Positions 1 to 7,798 of a stretch of 64,000 nt of DNA are shown here, piece by piece. Each line of letters starts with the position of its first letter. Position 1 is the first letter of the stretch. The stretch covers positions 124,001 to 188,000 of the forward strand of contig NZ_SORW01000002.1 of the NCBI RefSeq assembly GCF_004405105.1. Reading direction: 5' to 3'. The notes under the pieces are model-generated. The model worked only from the letters and a program-made list of their open reading frames with translations. It made no database searches and was not told the DNA's origin. Source of the stretch: Jeotgalibacillus sp. R-1-5s-1 (GTDB lineage Bacteria; Bacillota; Bacilli; Bacillales; Jeotgalibacillaceae). A program made the translations under genes and the position numbers.

Positions 1-1
1 A

Positions 2-274
2 TATCGCCTGTTCGGCGATCGCACACGCCTTATTATGGCGAAAAAAATGGCACAGGATGACTGGACTGTATCTGATTTCGTTCATCTTTTCGGAATCAGC
101 CAACCTTTAGTCAGCCAGCACATCAAAAAATTAAAAGATGCGAATCTGATCAAAGAACAGAGGCAGGGGAAGAGAATTCTCTACCGGCTTGATCACACCG
201 CCCAATTTTACCCACTCGTTCTAAAGATCATTGAACCTGTAAAAAACGGTGAACTTGATCAAGTGATGGCATAA
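2..274 (+). CDS. ArsR-family winged-helix regulator, 5' end outside window
   Basis: The reading frame is open from base 2, so the first in-frame ATG (35) is internal. Residues LFGDRTRLI before it are the typical ArsR opening helix. The helix-turn-helix follows (SDFVHLFGISQPLVSQHIKKL), then the winged beta hairpin (RQGKRILYRL). About 90 residues are visible, which is close to a full ArsR domain, so only a short N-terminus is missing. ArsR proteins are dimeric DNA-binding repressors that often sense metals. No metal-binding Cys pair is visible in this part, so the ligand cannot be assigned. The left neighbour is outside the window. Confidence 0.85.
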   Translation, partial: YRLFGDRTRLIMAKKMAQDDWTVSDFVHLFGISQPLVSQHIKKLKDANLIKEQRQGKRILYRLDHTAQFYPLVLKIIEPVKNGELDQVMA

Positions 275-357
275 TCAAACATGAGCATATCCATTCCTTT
301 TTCACCGATCCTTCTGTACACTTAAGTTAGCACTTATACAGAAAGGCGGTGCTGGCT

Positions 358-699
358 ATGTGGCGTATTATCCAGTTAAAGAGTGATGCAGAGCCCTGGT
401 GGTTCCTGGAGGGCTGGGAGCAGGATATTACACAGGAGTGGAACACAATTGAAAAATCAGAGGCATTCGACCTTTTCCGTGATCGGACAATTGAACTCAG
501 GCAGGCATGCAAACATGTGCGTGTGAAGAGAGGGACCCAGTTCGCCTACTGGAATGATGACGATTTCTTCTTTTGTGAAGATTGTGATGATGATTTGCAG
601 ATTTACTACGGTCTGCTTATTCTGCACAATGATAAGCCATACACAACAAATCAGATGAATGATGATGAAAAATCTTTTTTTGAAAAACTGATTGATTAA
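358..699 (+). CDS. DUF1033 family protein
   Basis: A 113-residue acidic soluble protein of unknown function. Its Trp-rich start (WRIIQLKSDAEPWWFLEGW) and the acidic Cys-containing stretch DDDFFFCEDCDDD match my memory of DUF1033. An upstream GTG (349) is in frame, but ATG 358 sits 8 nt after AAAGGCGG, so 358 is preferred. It ends at a perfect palindromic terminator shared with the convergent gene. It has its own 80-base upstream gap and does not clearly share a transcript with the ArsR gene. Confidence 0.7.
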   Translation: MWRIIQLKSDAEPWWFLEGWEQDITQEWNTIEKSEAFDLFRDRTIELRQACKHVRVKRGTQFAYWNDDDFFFCEDCDDDLQIYYGLLILHNDKPYTTNQMNDDEKSFFEKLID

Positions 700-733
700 A
701 AAAACCGGAAAGCAAATTTGCTTTCCGGTTTTT
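700..733. terminator. Bidirectional rho-independent terminator
   Basis: A perfect 28-bp palindrome (703-730) with arm AACCGGAAAGCAAA has an A-run on the left and a T-run on the right. It lies between the convergent DUF1033 and AI-2E genes and can serve both. Confidence 0.9.
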
Positions 734-735
734 CC

Positions 736-1857
736 TTATACCATTTTACTTTTCTTTATTTTTTTCTCATCGTATTGTCTTCGGATCGTAACAAACCTGT
801 ATGCGTTAACAACAATGGCTTTACCTACTGCATATGTCGGAACAGCCATAATCAGACCAAGCAGACCACCAAAGCTTCCAGCGACAAGCAGCAGAAAAAT
901 AATGGTTAGCGGGTGAACCTGAAGCTTTTTCCCCATTACCTGAGGAGAGATCAGGTTACTTTCAATCTGCTGGGCAGCAATTACCACGATAATGACGAGT
1001 AAAGCGGTCAGTGGAGATTGAATAAAACCTACAATTACTGCCGGGATGGTTCCAATAAATGGTCCTACAAACGGGATTACGTTTGTCAGCATTGCTACGA
1101 GTGCTAAAACGATGGTGTATTCCAGCCCAATGATCAAATATCCGATATAGAGCAGTACACCTACACAGAAACTGACAATCAGCTGTCCCTGAATATAAGA
1201 ACTTAAAGCAATATCCATATCCTGAAGAACCTTTCTGCCTTCCGGACGGAACTCTTCAGGAGTAAAACGCAGAAACTGCTCCGGAAGTTTCTGTCCATCC
1301 TTCAGCATATAAAACAGAACAAAAGGAATCGTCACAATTACAATCGCAATATTGGTAATGACTCCGATGATGGACATCAGGTTTGAACCGATCGAATCCA
1401 GTGAGCCCTGCAGGTAACCTGCAATCTGCTCTGTAATATCCTGAATCGAAAAGTCCTGCTGTTCCTGGATACTTTTAAACCAGTCGGACTGAACTAAGTT
1501 CATCACAACTGCAGAAAGCTCATTAAAGATAGTTGGGATATTATCCACCAGTGAATTAAACTGTCTTGAAAGTGGAGGCCCCACAATAAAGACAACTCCG
1601 ACAATCAGCCCAATTCCTGCAAGATAGATCAGCAGGATGGCTATTCCTCTTGGAATATATTTTGCCACGAGCGCAACGACAGGTCTTAAAAGATAGTACA
1701 GTACCCCTGCAATTGCAATAGGTGCAAACAATGTAGTGACGATCACCACAATAGGTGTGAAGATAAAGTCTACAAGGTTTGCAAGATAAATGATCACCAG
1801 GATCGTAATTAAACCAAATCCGAACCTGAACCATTTTGATTTCGCCAATTCATTCAA
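736..1857 (-). CDS. AI-2E family transporter-like membrane protein
   Basis: A 373-residue integral membrane protein of the AI-2E transporter family (PF01594; B. subtilis YueF/YrrI type). It has an N-terminal helix pair (about residues 12-60), a soluble central segment (about 90-150) and a C-terminal hydrophobic block with the family-typical NVIPFVGPFIGTIPAVIVGF and a late GGLLGLIMAVPTYA. The family includes quorum-signal exporters and Na+/H+ antiporters, so the substrate is not predictable. The start is a TTG 6 nt after GGAGGG. It is transcribed alone and diverges from the DUF1232 gene at 1976. Confidence 0.85.
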   Translation of the reverse strand: MNELAKSKWFRFGFGLITILVIIYLANLVDFIFTPIVVIVTTLFAPIAIAGVLYYLLRPVVALVAKYIPRGIAILLIYLAGIGLIVGVVFIVGPPLSRQFNSLVDNIPTIFNELSAVVMNLVQSDWFKSIQEQQDFSIQDITEQIAGYLQGSLDSIGSNLMSIIGVITNIAIVIVTIPFVLFYMLKDGQKLPEQFLRFTPEEFRPEGRKVLQDMDIALSSYIQGQLIVSFCVGVLLYIGYLIIGLEYTIVLALVAMLTNVIPFVGPFIGTIPAVIVGFIQSPLTALLVIIVVIAAQQIESNLISPQVMGKKLQVHPLTIIFLLLVAGSFGGLLGLIMAVPTYAVGKAIVVNAYRFVTIRRQYDEKKIKKSKMV

Positions 1858-1975
1858 ACTGTTTCCCTCCGTCTATGTATGATTGTCATTATCATACATC
1901 AGGAAAAAGAATGATGCGAATAAAATATGAAACTTTCATCGTCTTTTCTCGTAAATTAACAAGGAGGGATGAACA

Positions 1976-2254
1976 ATGCCAAAATTTTTATCAAGAGTAC
2001 GGTTTCTATTCACACTGAAAAAATCATTTCCGTTTTTAAAAGACTATTTTACTTCACGACACGTTCATCCAATGAAGAAAATCATTCCGGCTGGACTGGC
2101 TGTCGCATATCTTTTACTTCCGATTGATCTGTTACCTGATTATCTTGGCATAATTGGTTTAACAGACGATTTGGCAATCGTGACATTTTTGCTCCAGTTA
2201 ACCGTCAAAATGGCCCCGGAGGAGCTTGCAGTGCGACACAGGCTGCTTAAATAA
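1976..2254 (+). CDS. DUF1232 (YkvA-type) small membrane protein
   Basis: A 92-residue protein with one hydrophobic segment carrying the DUF1232 signature LLLPIDLLPDYLGIIGLTDDLAIV (about residues 46-70). The RBS AAGGAGGG precedes the ATG. The biochemical role of DUF1232 is unknown. A second, longer DUF1232 protein is encoded at 3044, so the two paralogues bracket the cold-shock gene. No terminator hairpin is obvious after it; the csp promoter begins about 40 bases downstream. Confidence 0.8.
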   Translation: MPKFLSRVRFLFTLKKSFPFLKDYFTSRHVHPMKKIIPAGLAVAYLLLPIDLLPDYLGIIGLTDDLAIVTFLLQLTVKMAPEELAVRHRLLK

Positions 2255-2296
2255 AGGTCAATCAGAAAAAAAAGGAATTTAATCCTCTGAATGTGT

Positions 2297-2324
2297 TTGA
2301 CATTTAATTCGAAGGATGTATAAT
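2297..2324 (+). promoter_or_regulatory. SigA promoter of the cold-shock gene
   Basis: TTGACA (2297-2302), a 16-bp spacer and TATAAT (2319-2324): both hexamers match consensus. Initiation near 2331 would give a leader of about 145 nt before the csp ATG, a length typical of cold-shock genes. Confidence 0.85.
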
Positions 2325-2364
2325 AAGGATAACAAGTCAATAGCAATGATACCTGCATGATAAG

Positions 2365-2420
2365 ATTCACATATTACAAAGAGTGATCGGAAAGCACGGT
2401 ACTTTTTGTAATATGTGAAT
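2365..2420 (+). promoter_or_regulatory. Long stem-loop in the csp 5' leader
   Basis: Bases 2366-2380 (TTCACATATTACAAA) are exactly complementary to 2405-2419. The stem extends outward by one A-T pair and inward by five pairs including G-T wobbles, leaving a loop of about 14 nt (2386-2399). It lies wholly within the predicted leader and has no T-run directly after it that would make a good terminator. Cold-shock leaders are known RNA thermosensors in E. coli cspA; that function here is inference. Confidence 0.65.
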
Positions 2421-2476
2421 TTTTCTTTTGTGGTAAGTTTGCATATTGTCAATTTATTTTTTGGAGGTTTTTCATA

Positions 2477-2677
2477 ATGAAAACTGGTACAGTAAAATGG
2501 TTTAACGCAGAAAAAGGTTTTGGATTCATCGAAGTTGAAGGAGAAAACGACGTATTCGTACACTTCTCAGCAATCACTGGCGAAGGCTTCAAGTCTCTTG
2601 ACGAAGGCCAGCAGGTAGAATTCGAAGTGGTTGAAGGCAACCGCGGACCACAAGCTGCTAACGTTGTAAAACTGTAA
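2477..2677 (+). CDS. Cold-shock protein, CspA/CspB family
   Basis: A 66-residue single cold-shock domain (OB fold) that binds single-stranded RNA/DNA and acts as an RNA chaperone. RNP1 is KGFGFIEV and RNP2 is VFVHFSAI; the opening [12 protein letters not shown] is diagnostic. Length equals B. subtilis CspB/C/D. The RBS TTGGAGG precedes the ATG. It is expressed from a consensus promoter at 2297 through a structured leader and is followed by a strong terminator, so it is monocistronic. Which of CspB/C/D it corresponds to cannot be decided. Confidence 0.97.
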   Translation: MKTGTVKWFNAEKGFGFIEVEGENDVFVHFSAITGEGFKSLDEGQQVEFEVVEGNRGPQAANVVKL

Positions 2678-2687
2678 TTGTTGATAT

Positions 2688-2720
2688 AAAAACCGCTCTG
2701 CTTCGGCAGTGCGGTTTTTT
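2688..2720 (+). terminator. Rho-independent terminator of csp
   Basis: Stem ACCGC-TCTGC / GCAG-T-GCGGT with a TTCG tetraloop, followed by eight T residues. Confidence 0.9.
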
Positions 2721-2800
2721 TTACGCTCAATTTAAACATTCACACTGCCCATACACGCTTTCACCAGTTGAATACACTATTCGAAAGGGGGCAGAGGTGT

Positions 2801-2947
2801 ATGGATAAAAAAGCAAAGGTCGAGAAAAAGGAAGAGTCAAAGGAAAGAACACATCCGTTTGATTCCTTTTGGGATTTCAGAAAACAAAAGGCAGAAGCTG
2901 AAAAAATAGAAGAGATACCTGAAAATAAAAAACCATTCTGGTGGTAA
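2801..2947 (+). CDS. Small charged protein of 48 residues, unknown
   Basis: The ORF starts at ATG 2801 behind AAAGGGGGCAGAGG, encodes 48 residues and is followed directly by a terminator, which supports a real gene. The sequence is Lys/Glu-rich with no membrane segment. It contains THPFDSFWDFRKQKAEAEK and ends KKPFWW. I do not recognise a family. The aromatic C-terminus is unusual for such a charged peptide. It may be independent of csp, because the csp terminator lies between them. Confidence 0.6.
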   Translation: MDKKAKVEKKEESKERTHPFDSFWDFRKQKAEAEKIEEIPENKKPFWW

Positions 2948-2953
2948 ACCATC

Positions 2954-2983
2954 AAACCTGCTATTCTTTGAGCAGGTTTTTTT
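2954..2983 (+). terminator. Rho-independent terminator after the 48-aa gene
   Basis: AAACCTGCT / AGCAGGTTT stem with an 8-nt loop, followed by a T-run. Confidence 0.8.
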
Positions 2984-3043
2984 ATGATTAAATTTAATTT
3001 ATTCAGGGAAAAGGGAGGTGTATACAAAAGGAGTGAAATCAAC

Positions 3044-3496
3044 ATGAATGAAACGAAAAAAGAGCAGGAAAATTTCTACTTTACTCTTCGTCATAAGATG
3101 GATCAGTTTCTGCAATCCAAAACAGGACGCAATCACAAATATGCAAAATACCTGCTGTTTGCACCGGATATTTTTTATCTGCTTATTCAGGTAGTAAGAG
3201 ACCCGCGTGTTTCAGGCAAAGACAAAGCCATGGTGGCAGGTGCCATCAGTTATTTTATATTGCCTGTAGATCTTATTCCTGAAGGGTTAATTGGTCCGGG
3301 TGGTTTTATTGATGATCTGGTTGTGGCATCATTTGTTCTTCAGACTATCGTTAATAATCTGTCTCCGGATATCATTCGTGATCACTGGGCCGGAGATGAA
3401 GACGGACTCGCTATCATTAATAGGCTCTCAGCACTTTCTGATAAAGTACTGAAAAAGGGAACACTGCCAGGTCTGTTAAAAAAATTTCAGAAATAA
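3044..3496 (+). CDS. DUF1232 (YkvA-type) membrane protein, longer form
   Basis: A 150-residue protein with the DUF1232 core AISYFILPVDLIPEG...GGFIDDLVVASFVL at about residues 70-105, preceded by a basic N-terminal segment. An in-frame start at 2984 exists, but ATG 3044 lies 10 nt after AAAGGAG and is chosen. It is a paralogue of the gene at 1976, with the PVDLIP motif shared and extra N- and C-terminal extensions. Function unknown; a membrane-associated role is inferred from the hydrophobic core. Confidence 0.75.
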   Translation: MNETKKEQENFYFTLRHKMDQFLQSKTGRNHKYAKYLLFAPDIFYLLIQVVRDPRVSGKDKAMVAGAISYFILPVDLIPEGLIGPGGFIDDLVVASFVLQTIVNNLSPDIIRDHWAGDEDGLAIINRLSALSDKVLKKGTLPGLLKKFQK

Positions 3497-3501
3497 TCAT
3501 G

Positions 3502-3533
3502 AAAAAAGACTGCCCTTAAAGGCAGTCTTTTTG
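3502..3533. terminator. Bidirectional terminator
   Basis: AAAGACTGCC / GGCAGTCTTT with a 6-nt loop, A-run left and T-run right. It is shared by the DUF1232 gene and the convergent ykpA-like gene. Confidence 0.9.
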
Positions 3534-5138
3534 TTACTGTGCTACTCGTTCTTTATTCCATTCAAGAAACTCATCGTACGTTAATTGCTTATCGATGATT
3601 TTGCCATCCGTGATATCGATAATCCGGTTAGCAATCGTCTGAACGAACTGATGGTCATGAGATGTAAAGATCATCGCACCTTTGAAATTGATTAATCCAT
3701 TGTTTAATGCCGTAATGGATTCAAGGTCAAGGTGGTTAGTCGGTTCATCAAGCAGGAGAACGTTCGCTTTTTTCAGCATCATACGTGAAAGCATGCAGCG
3801 TACTTTTTCTCCTCCGGAAAGGACTGAAGGCTTTTTGCGCACTTCTTCACCCGAAAACAGCATTCTCCCGAGGAATCCACGAAGGAATGTTTCACTTTCA
3901 TCATCAGGACTGTACTGACGTAACCAGTCCACAAGATCAGACTCCTGACCCTGGAAATACTCTGAATTATCATGAGGGAAGTAGGATTGTGAGGTCGTTA
4001 CACCCCATTTAAAGCTTCCGCTGTCAGGTTCAATTTCACCCATCAGAATACGCATCAGTGTCGTCTTAGCAATTTCATCTGTTCCGACAAGTGCAATTTT
4101 ATCATCTTTATTCATCGTAAAGCTGACATTATCAAGCACCTTTACGCCATCGATCGTTTTACTGATATCTTTTACCTGTAACACATCATTACCAATCTCA
4201 CGTTCCAATTCAAAATTCACGAACGGATATTTACGGGAAGATGGTTTAATATCATCCAGGCTGATTTTATCAAGCATTTTCTTACGTGATGTTGCCTGCT
4301 TAGATTTAGAAGCATTGGCACTGAATCGTGCGATAAACGCCTGTAGTTCTTTAATTTTTTCTTCTTTTTTTCGGTTTTGGTCAGACATCATTCTCTGAGC
4401 AAGCTGGCTTGATTCATACCAGAAGTCATAGTTACCGACATAGATCTGAATTTTACTGAAATCAAGATCCGCAATATGGGTACAAACCGTATTCAGGAAG
4501 TGACGGTCGTGAGAAACAACAATAACGGTGTTTTCAAAATTGATCAGGAAATCTTCAAGCCATTGAATAGCCTGGATATCAAGACCGTTTGTCGGCTCAT
4601 CCAGCAGAAGTACGTCAGGCTTACCGAATAGCGCCTGTGCCAAAAGAACTTTAACCTTTTCAGATCCGGTCAGCTCAACCATCTTTTTATTAAAGCTTTC
4701 TTCCCCGATTCCAAGACCCTGAAGAAGAATGGCCGCTTCAGACTCTGCTTCCCAACCGTTTAACTCTGCGAATTCACCTTCGAGTTCAGCAGCTTTAATG
4801 CCATCCTCATCTGTGAAATCCTCTTTCATATAGATCGCATTTTTCTCCTGCATGACTTCATACAGGCGTGCGTGACCCATCAACACAACATTCAGGACTT
4901 CTTCTTCTTCGTATTCGAAATGGTTCTGTTTCAGGACAGCCAATCGTTCATTCGGCCCCATAGAAACGTTACCCGTCTGAGATTCAATTTCACCTGATAA
5001 AATCTTCAGGAAAGTGGATTTTCCGGCACCGTTGGCTCCAATTAATCCGTAACAGTTCCCTGGTGTAAATTTAATATTAACATCTTCAAACAGCTTGCGG
5101 TCTCCAAAGCGGAGACTGACATCTGATACTTGTATCAT
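3534..5138 (-). CDS. ykpA: ABC-F family ATPase, YkpA-like
   Basis: A 534-residue soluble protein with two ABC ATPase domains and no membrane segments. Walker A in domain 1 is GANGAGKST; domain 2 has the divergent GTDEIAKTT. Signature SGGEKVR and Walker B NVLLLDEPTNHLDLES are intact in domain 2, and domain 1 has DVLLLDEPTNGLD. The inter-domain linker (about 245-320) is Lys-rich, as in ribosome-binding ABC-F factors. The opening MIQVSDVSLRFGDRKLFEDV is very close to B. subtilis YkpA. ATG 5138 with RBS GGAGGG is preferred over an upstream in-frame start. The second Walker A deviates from GxxGxGKS, which would be worth testing for domain-2 ATP binding. Confidence 0.93.
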   Translation of the reverse strand: MIQVSDVSLRFGDRKLFEDVNIKFTPGNCYGLIGANGAGKSTFLKILSGEIESQTGNVSMGPNERLAVLKQNHFEYEEEEVLNVVLMGHARLYEVMQEKNAIYMKEDFTDEDGIKAAELEGEFAELNGWEAESEAAILLQGLGIGEESFNKKMVELTGSEKVKVLLAQALFGKPDVLLLDEPTNGLDIQAIQWLEDFLINFENTVIVVSHDRHFLNTVCTHIADLDFSKIQIYVGNYDFWYESSQLAQRMMSDQNRKKEEKIKELQAFIARFSANASKSKQATSRKKMLDKISLDDIKPSSRKYPFVNFELEREIGNDVLQVKDISKTIDGVKVLDNVSFTMNKDDKIALVGTDEIAKTTLMRILMGEIEPDSGSFKWGVTTSQSYFPHDNSEYFQGQESDLVDWLRQYSPDDESETFLRGFLGRMLFSGEEVRKKPSVLSGGEKVRCMLSRMMLKKANVLLLDEPTNHLDLESITALNNGLINFKGAMIFTSHDHQFVQTIANRIIDITDGKIIDKQLTYDEFLEWNKERVAQ

Positions 5139-5229
5139 TGCTTTATCCCTCCATGCAAAACATATCAATACATTATAGCACTTATTAAAGAGAAGTGGAA
5201 AATGATTTCCGACACTAACCGATTTTAAA

Positions 5230-5247
5230 TATTTTTAATTCGAGATA
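5230..5247 (+). promoter_or_regulatory. Probable MhqR operator upstream of mhqD
   Basis: The 18-mer TATTTTTAATTCGAGATA agrees at 15 of 18 positions with the B. subtilis MhqR box as I remember it (TATCTCGAATTCGAGATA). The right half-site is intact and the left half is degraded. It lies about 55 bases before the mhqD ATG, a sensible operator position. The comparison depends on recalled consensus. Confidence 0.55.
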
Positions 5248-5301
5248 ATTTACGGTAAGATGATGAAAGATACGCAAATGAATGGAAAGGTGGAATAAAG
5301 C

Positions 5302-5904
5302 ATGCATCATATTTATAAAGAAGGGGCTTCAAATAAACCGGTCCTGCTGTTATTGCACGGAACAGGCGGTACAGAACAGGATCTCCTACCGATCGCACAG
5401 ATGATTGATCCTGAAGCTTCCGTTCTGAGTGTTAGAGGAAATGTATCGGAAAACGGGATGCCGAGATTCTTTAGAAGAATCCGCGAAGGGGTCTTTGATA
5501 TTGAAGATTTGAAAGCAAGAACGGTAGAGTTACATGAATTTATTGGTGAGGCAGCAGAGAAATACGGATTTGACAGAAATAATGTACTGGCGATCGGCTA
5601 TTCAAACGGTGCCAACATTGCCGGCAGCCTGCTGTTCCATTACAGCGACTCACTTAAGGGTGCTATCCTTCATCATCCAATGGTTCCGCTGCGAGACCAT
5701 AAACTGCCTCAGTTGACAGACGTACCTGTTTTTATCGGAGCGGGTAAAAATGATCCAATCTGTCCTCCGGAAGAAACAACAGATCTTGATGCACTGCTTT
5801 CAGAAGCGGGAGCAAATGTGGAGGTTAAGTGGTATCAGAGAGGGCATCAGTTAACTGAAGAGGAAGTAATCGATGCGAAAAAGTGGTATGACTCAAACGG
5901 ATAA
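5302..5904 (+). CDS. mhqD: Alpha/beta hydrolase, MhqD-like carboxylesterase
   Basis: A 200-residue cytoplasmic serine hydrolase of the phospholipase/carboxylesterase family. Catalytic triad candidates are Ser in GYSNGAN (about residue 100), Asp in GAGKNDPIC (about 150) and His in RGHQL (about 178). The oxyanion-region motif LLHGTGG is near the N-terminus. Strings such as LHGTGG, MPRFF and LLFHYSDSLKGAILHHPMVP closely follow B. subtilis MhqD, part of the methylhydroquinone/catechol detoxification regulon. The putative MhqR box upstream supports quinone-responsive control. It is monocistronic, with a terminator at 5972. Confidence 0.85.
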   Translation: MHHIYKEGASNKPVLLLLHGTGGTEQDLLPIAQMIDPEASVLSVRGNVSENGMPRFFRRIREGVFDIEDLKARTVELHEFIGEAAEKYGFDRNNVLAIGYSNGANIAGSLLFHYSDSLKGAILHHPMVPLRDHKLPQLTDVPVFIGAGKNDPICPPEETTDLDALLSEAGANVEVKWYQRGHQLTEEEVIDAKKWYDSNG

Positions 5905-5971
5905 AAACTGTTAAGTAACCTGATGACCGGCGAGTGGTCGATGCAGGAGATCTCAGACAGCATTGCAAAAT

Positions 5972-5996
5972 AAAGCCTGCATTACGCAGGCTTTTC
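5972..5996 (+). terminator. Terminator of mhqD
   Basis: AAGCCTGC / GCAGGCTT hairpin with a 5-nt loop and a short T-run. Confidence 0.75.
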
Positions 5997-6042
5997 CTGT
6001 ATAATCATAACCAAACGTATGATCGTATAGGGAGGTTTTGGC

Positions 6043-6423
6043 ATGAGTAAACATAATCCGAAGAAATTCGCACTGAACATGAGTGCATCGCAGTTTACGA
6101 AGTTTTATATCCTTCATCTGCTGTCCATTCGTCACTCCGGCATGATCAGCGAGCATTTTAAAGCTGAATTCAGAAAGATTGGCGGCAATTGGGAGCCTGC
6201 GCCAAGTACGCTTCTTGATGCGCTTCATGATATGACAGAAGAGGGGCTTCTTCACCGTACCGATGATTATAAGTCACATGAGAAAAGGCGACAGAAGGTA
6301 TACTGGTATCGTTTAACGGATCAGGGGAAAGAGGAGTTCTCTCTGATGAAAAAGCAGTTTCTGCCACTTTTTGAAGAACAGAAACGGATTATTGAAAACA
6401 TATTACAGACAGTATTTAAGTAA
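6043..6423 (+). CDS. PadR-like winged-helix regulator
   Basis: A 126-residue protein with the PadR arrangement: an N-terminal winged helix in which APSTLLDALHDMTEEGLLHR is the recognition-helix region, a wing ending VYWYRLTDQGKEEF, and a C-terminal helix for dimerisation. The RBS GGGAGG precedes the ATG. PadR proteins are repressors, often of phenolic stress genes or efflux pumps. The neighbouring MhqD hydrolase suggests a linked aromatic-stress role, but the terminator between them and lack of an effector signature leave the target open. Confidence 0.75.
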   Translation: MSKHNPKKFALNMSASQFTKFYILHLLSIRHSGMISEHFKAEFRKIGGNWEPAPSTLLDALHDMTEEGLLHRTDDYKSHEKRRQKVYWYRLTDQGKEEFSLMKKQFLPLFEEQKRIIENILQTVFK

Positions 6424-6456
6424 AAACGGGCCCCTGTATGTGGGACCCGTTTTTTA
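6422..6456. terminator. Bidirectional terminator
   Basis: AAAACGGG...CCCGTTTT stem between convergent padR-like and aminotransferase genes, with A/T-runs on both sides. Confidence 0.85.
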
Positions 6457-7641
6457 AATGTGATTTAAAGTTTGTTTAGAAAAGAATGTCTCACCGATCT
6501 TTTTTGCAGCCTCAGTGAGCTTTCCTTCATTTTGAACTAAAGCAATCCGGACATACCCTTCTCCTGAAGGGCCAAACGCATGCCCAGGTGTAATCACGAC
6601 ATGACACTCATCCATGACGGAGATCGCAAAATCCATTGAAGTCATATCAGCAGGAACCGGCGCCCACATGAACATCCCGCCTTCAGGTGAAGGAATATCC
6701 CAGCCATATTGTGCTGCGGTTTGTACAAATGCATCACGACGCTTCTGATAAATTTCACGTGACTGAGAGCAAAAAGCCTGACCCTCCAGCAGCGCTAAAA
6801 TGCCTGCCTCCTGCATCGGACGAAAAACACCGTAGTCAAGGTTTGATTTCATACGGTTAAACTGCCTGATAATCTCTGCGTTTCCTGCAAGATAGCCAAT
6901 ACGTCCTCCGGCAAGGTTGAAGCTTTTTGATAAGGAATTTGTTTCAACACCGACATCCATTGCGCCTTCCATCTGTAAAAAGGAAATCGGCTTTTTCCCA
7001 TCGAAGTATAACTCTCCATAGGCGAAATCATGAATAATCAGGATGTTATATCGTTTAGCAAAAGCGATTGCCTGCTGATAAAATGCTTCTGTCGCCTGAA
7101 CCGGGACAGGATTACCGGGGAAATTCAAAATCATCATAGACGTTTTTTCAGCAACTTCTTCAGGAATGGCTTTTAAATCAGGAAGAAAGCCGTTCTCTGT
7201 CTTGAGCGGCATATAGTAAGGTACGGATTCGGCCATCGCAATACCTGCATCATAAGCCGTATAACCCGGATCCGGAACAAGCACGTAATCTCCGGGGTTT
7301 GAAAACACCATTGGAATATGTACCAGTGCATCCTGTGATCCCATAGATAAAAGAACTTCTGTATCAGCATTCAGACTGATTTGATAGTTTTGTTTGTAAT
7401 AGGTTGTAACGGCCTGATTAAATTCTTTGATGCCGGTCAGTGTATAACCGTAAGCCTCGTCATCACGAACCGCTTTTGATAAGGCATCTTTAATAAAATC
7501 AGGAGGCGACAGATCCGGACTGCCTATACTTAAATCGATCATGCTGCAGCCTTGTGCGATCTTTTGCGCTTTATAGGCAGACAATTCACTGAAAATCAGC
7601 GGTTGAAAGCCTTTCATACGATTTGCGAGAGAAATTTTCAT
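6454..7641 (-). CDS. PLP-dependent class I/II aminotransferase
   Basis: A 395-residue fold-type I aminotransferase. The PLP-binding lysine lies in SLSKSFNLAGGRIGY, and substrate/PLP contacts lie in SIGSPDLSPP, YTLTGIKEF, NFPGNPVPVQ and HDFAYGEL. The C-terminal Arg motif is GEGYVRIALV. It resembles the Bacillus PatA / LL-diaminopimelate aminotransferase-like branch; the amino donor and acceptor cannot be fixed from sequence. ATG 7641 is preferred over 7662 because GAGG lies 9 nt upstream and the family begins at LANRMK. It appears monocistronic. Confidence 0.85.
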   Translation of the reverse strand: MKISLANRMKGFQPLIFSELSAYKAQKIAQGCSMIDLSIGSPDLSPPDFIKDALSKAVRDDEAYGYTLTGIKEFNQAVTTYYKQNYQISLNADTEVLLSMGSQDALVHIPMVFSNPGDYVLVPDPGYTAYDAGIAMAESVPYYMPLKTENGFLPDLKAIPEEVAEKTSMMILNFPGNPVPVQATEAFYQQAIAFAKRYNILIIHDFAYGELYFDGKKPISFLQMEGAMDVGVETNSLSKSFNLAGGRIGYLAGNAEIIRQFNRMKSNLDYGVFRPMQEAGILALLEGQAFCSQSREIYQKRRDAFVQTAAQYGWDIPSPEGGMFMWAPVPADMTSMDFAISVMDECHVVITPGHAFGPSGEGYVRIALVQNEGKLTEAAKKIGETFFSKQTLNHI

Positions 7642-7798
7642 CTCCTGATTCCTCACTTTCATGCTTTAATCTTCAACATTGTACCAAAAAGTGAGACAAT
7701 AGAAAATGAATGGCCACCTTATTCACGGGATAACCTGTACAGAACAACAGGTTCATGATAAATTTAATCAGTTATCGAAAACAGGAGGAACTTAAAAA

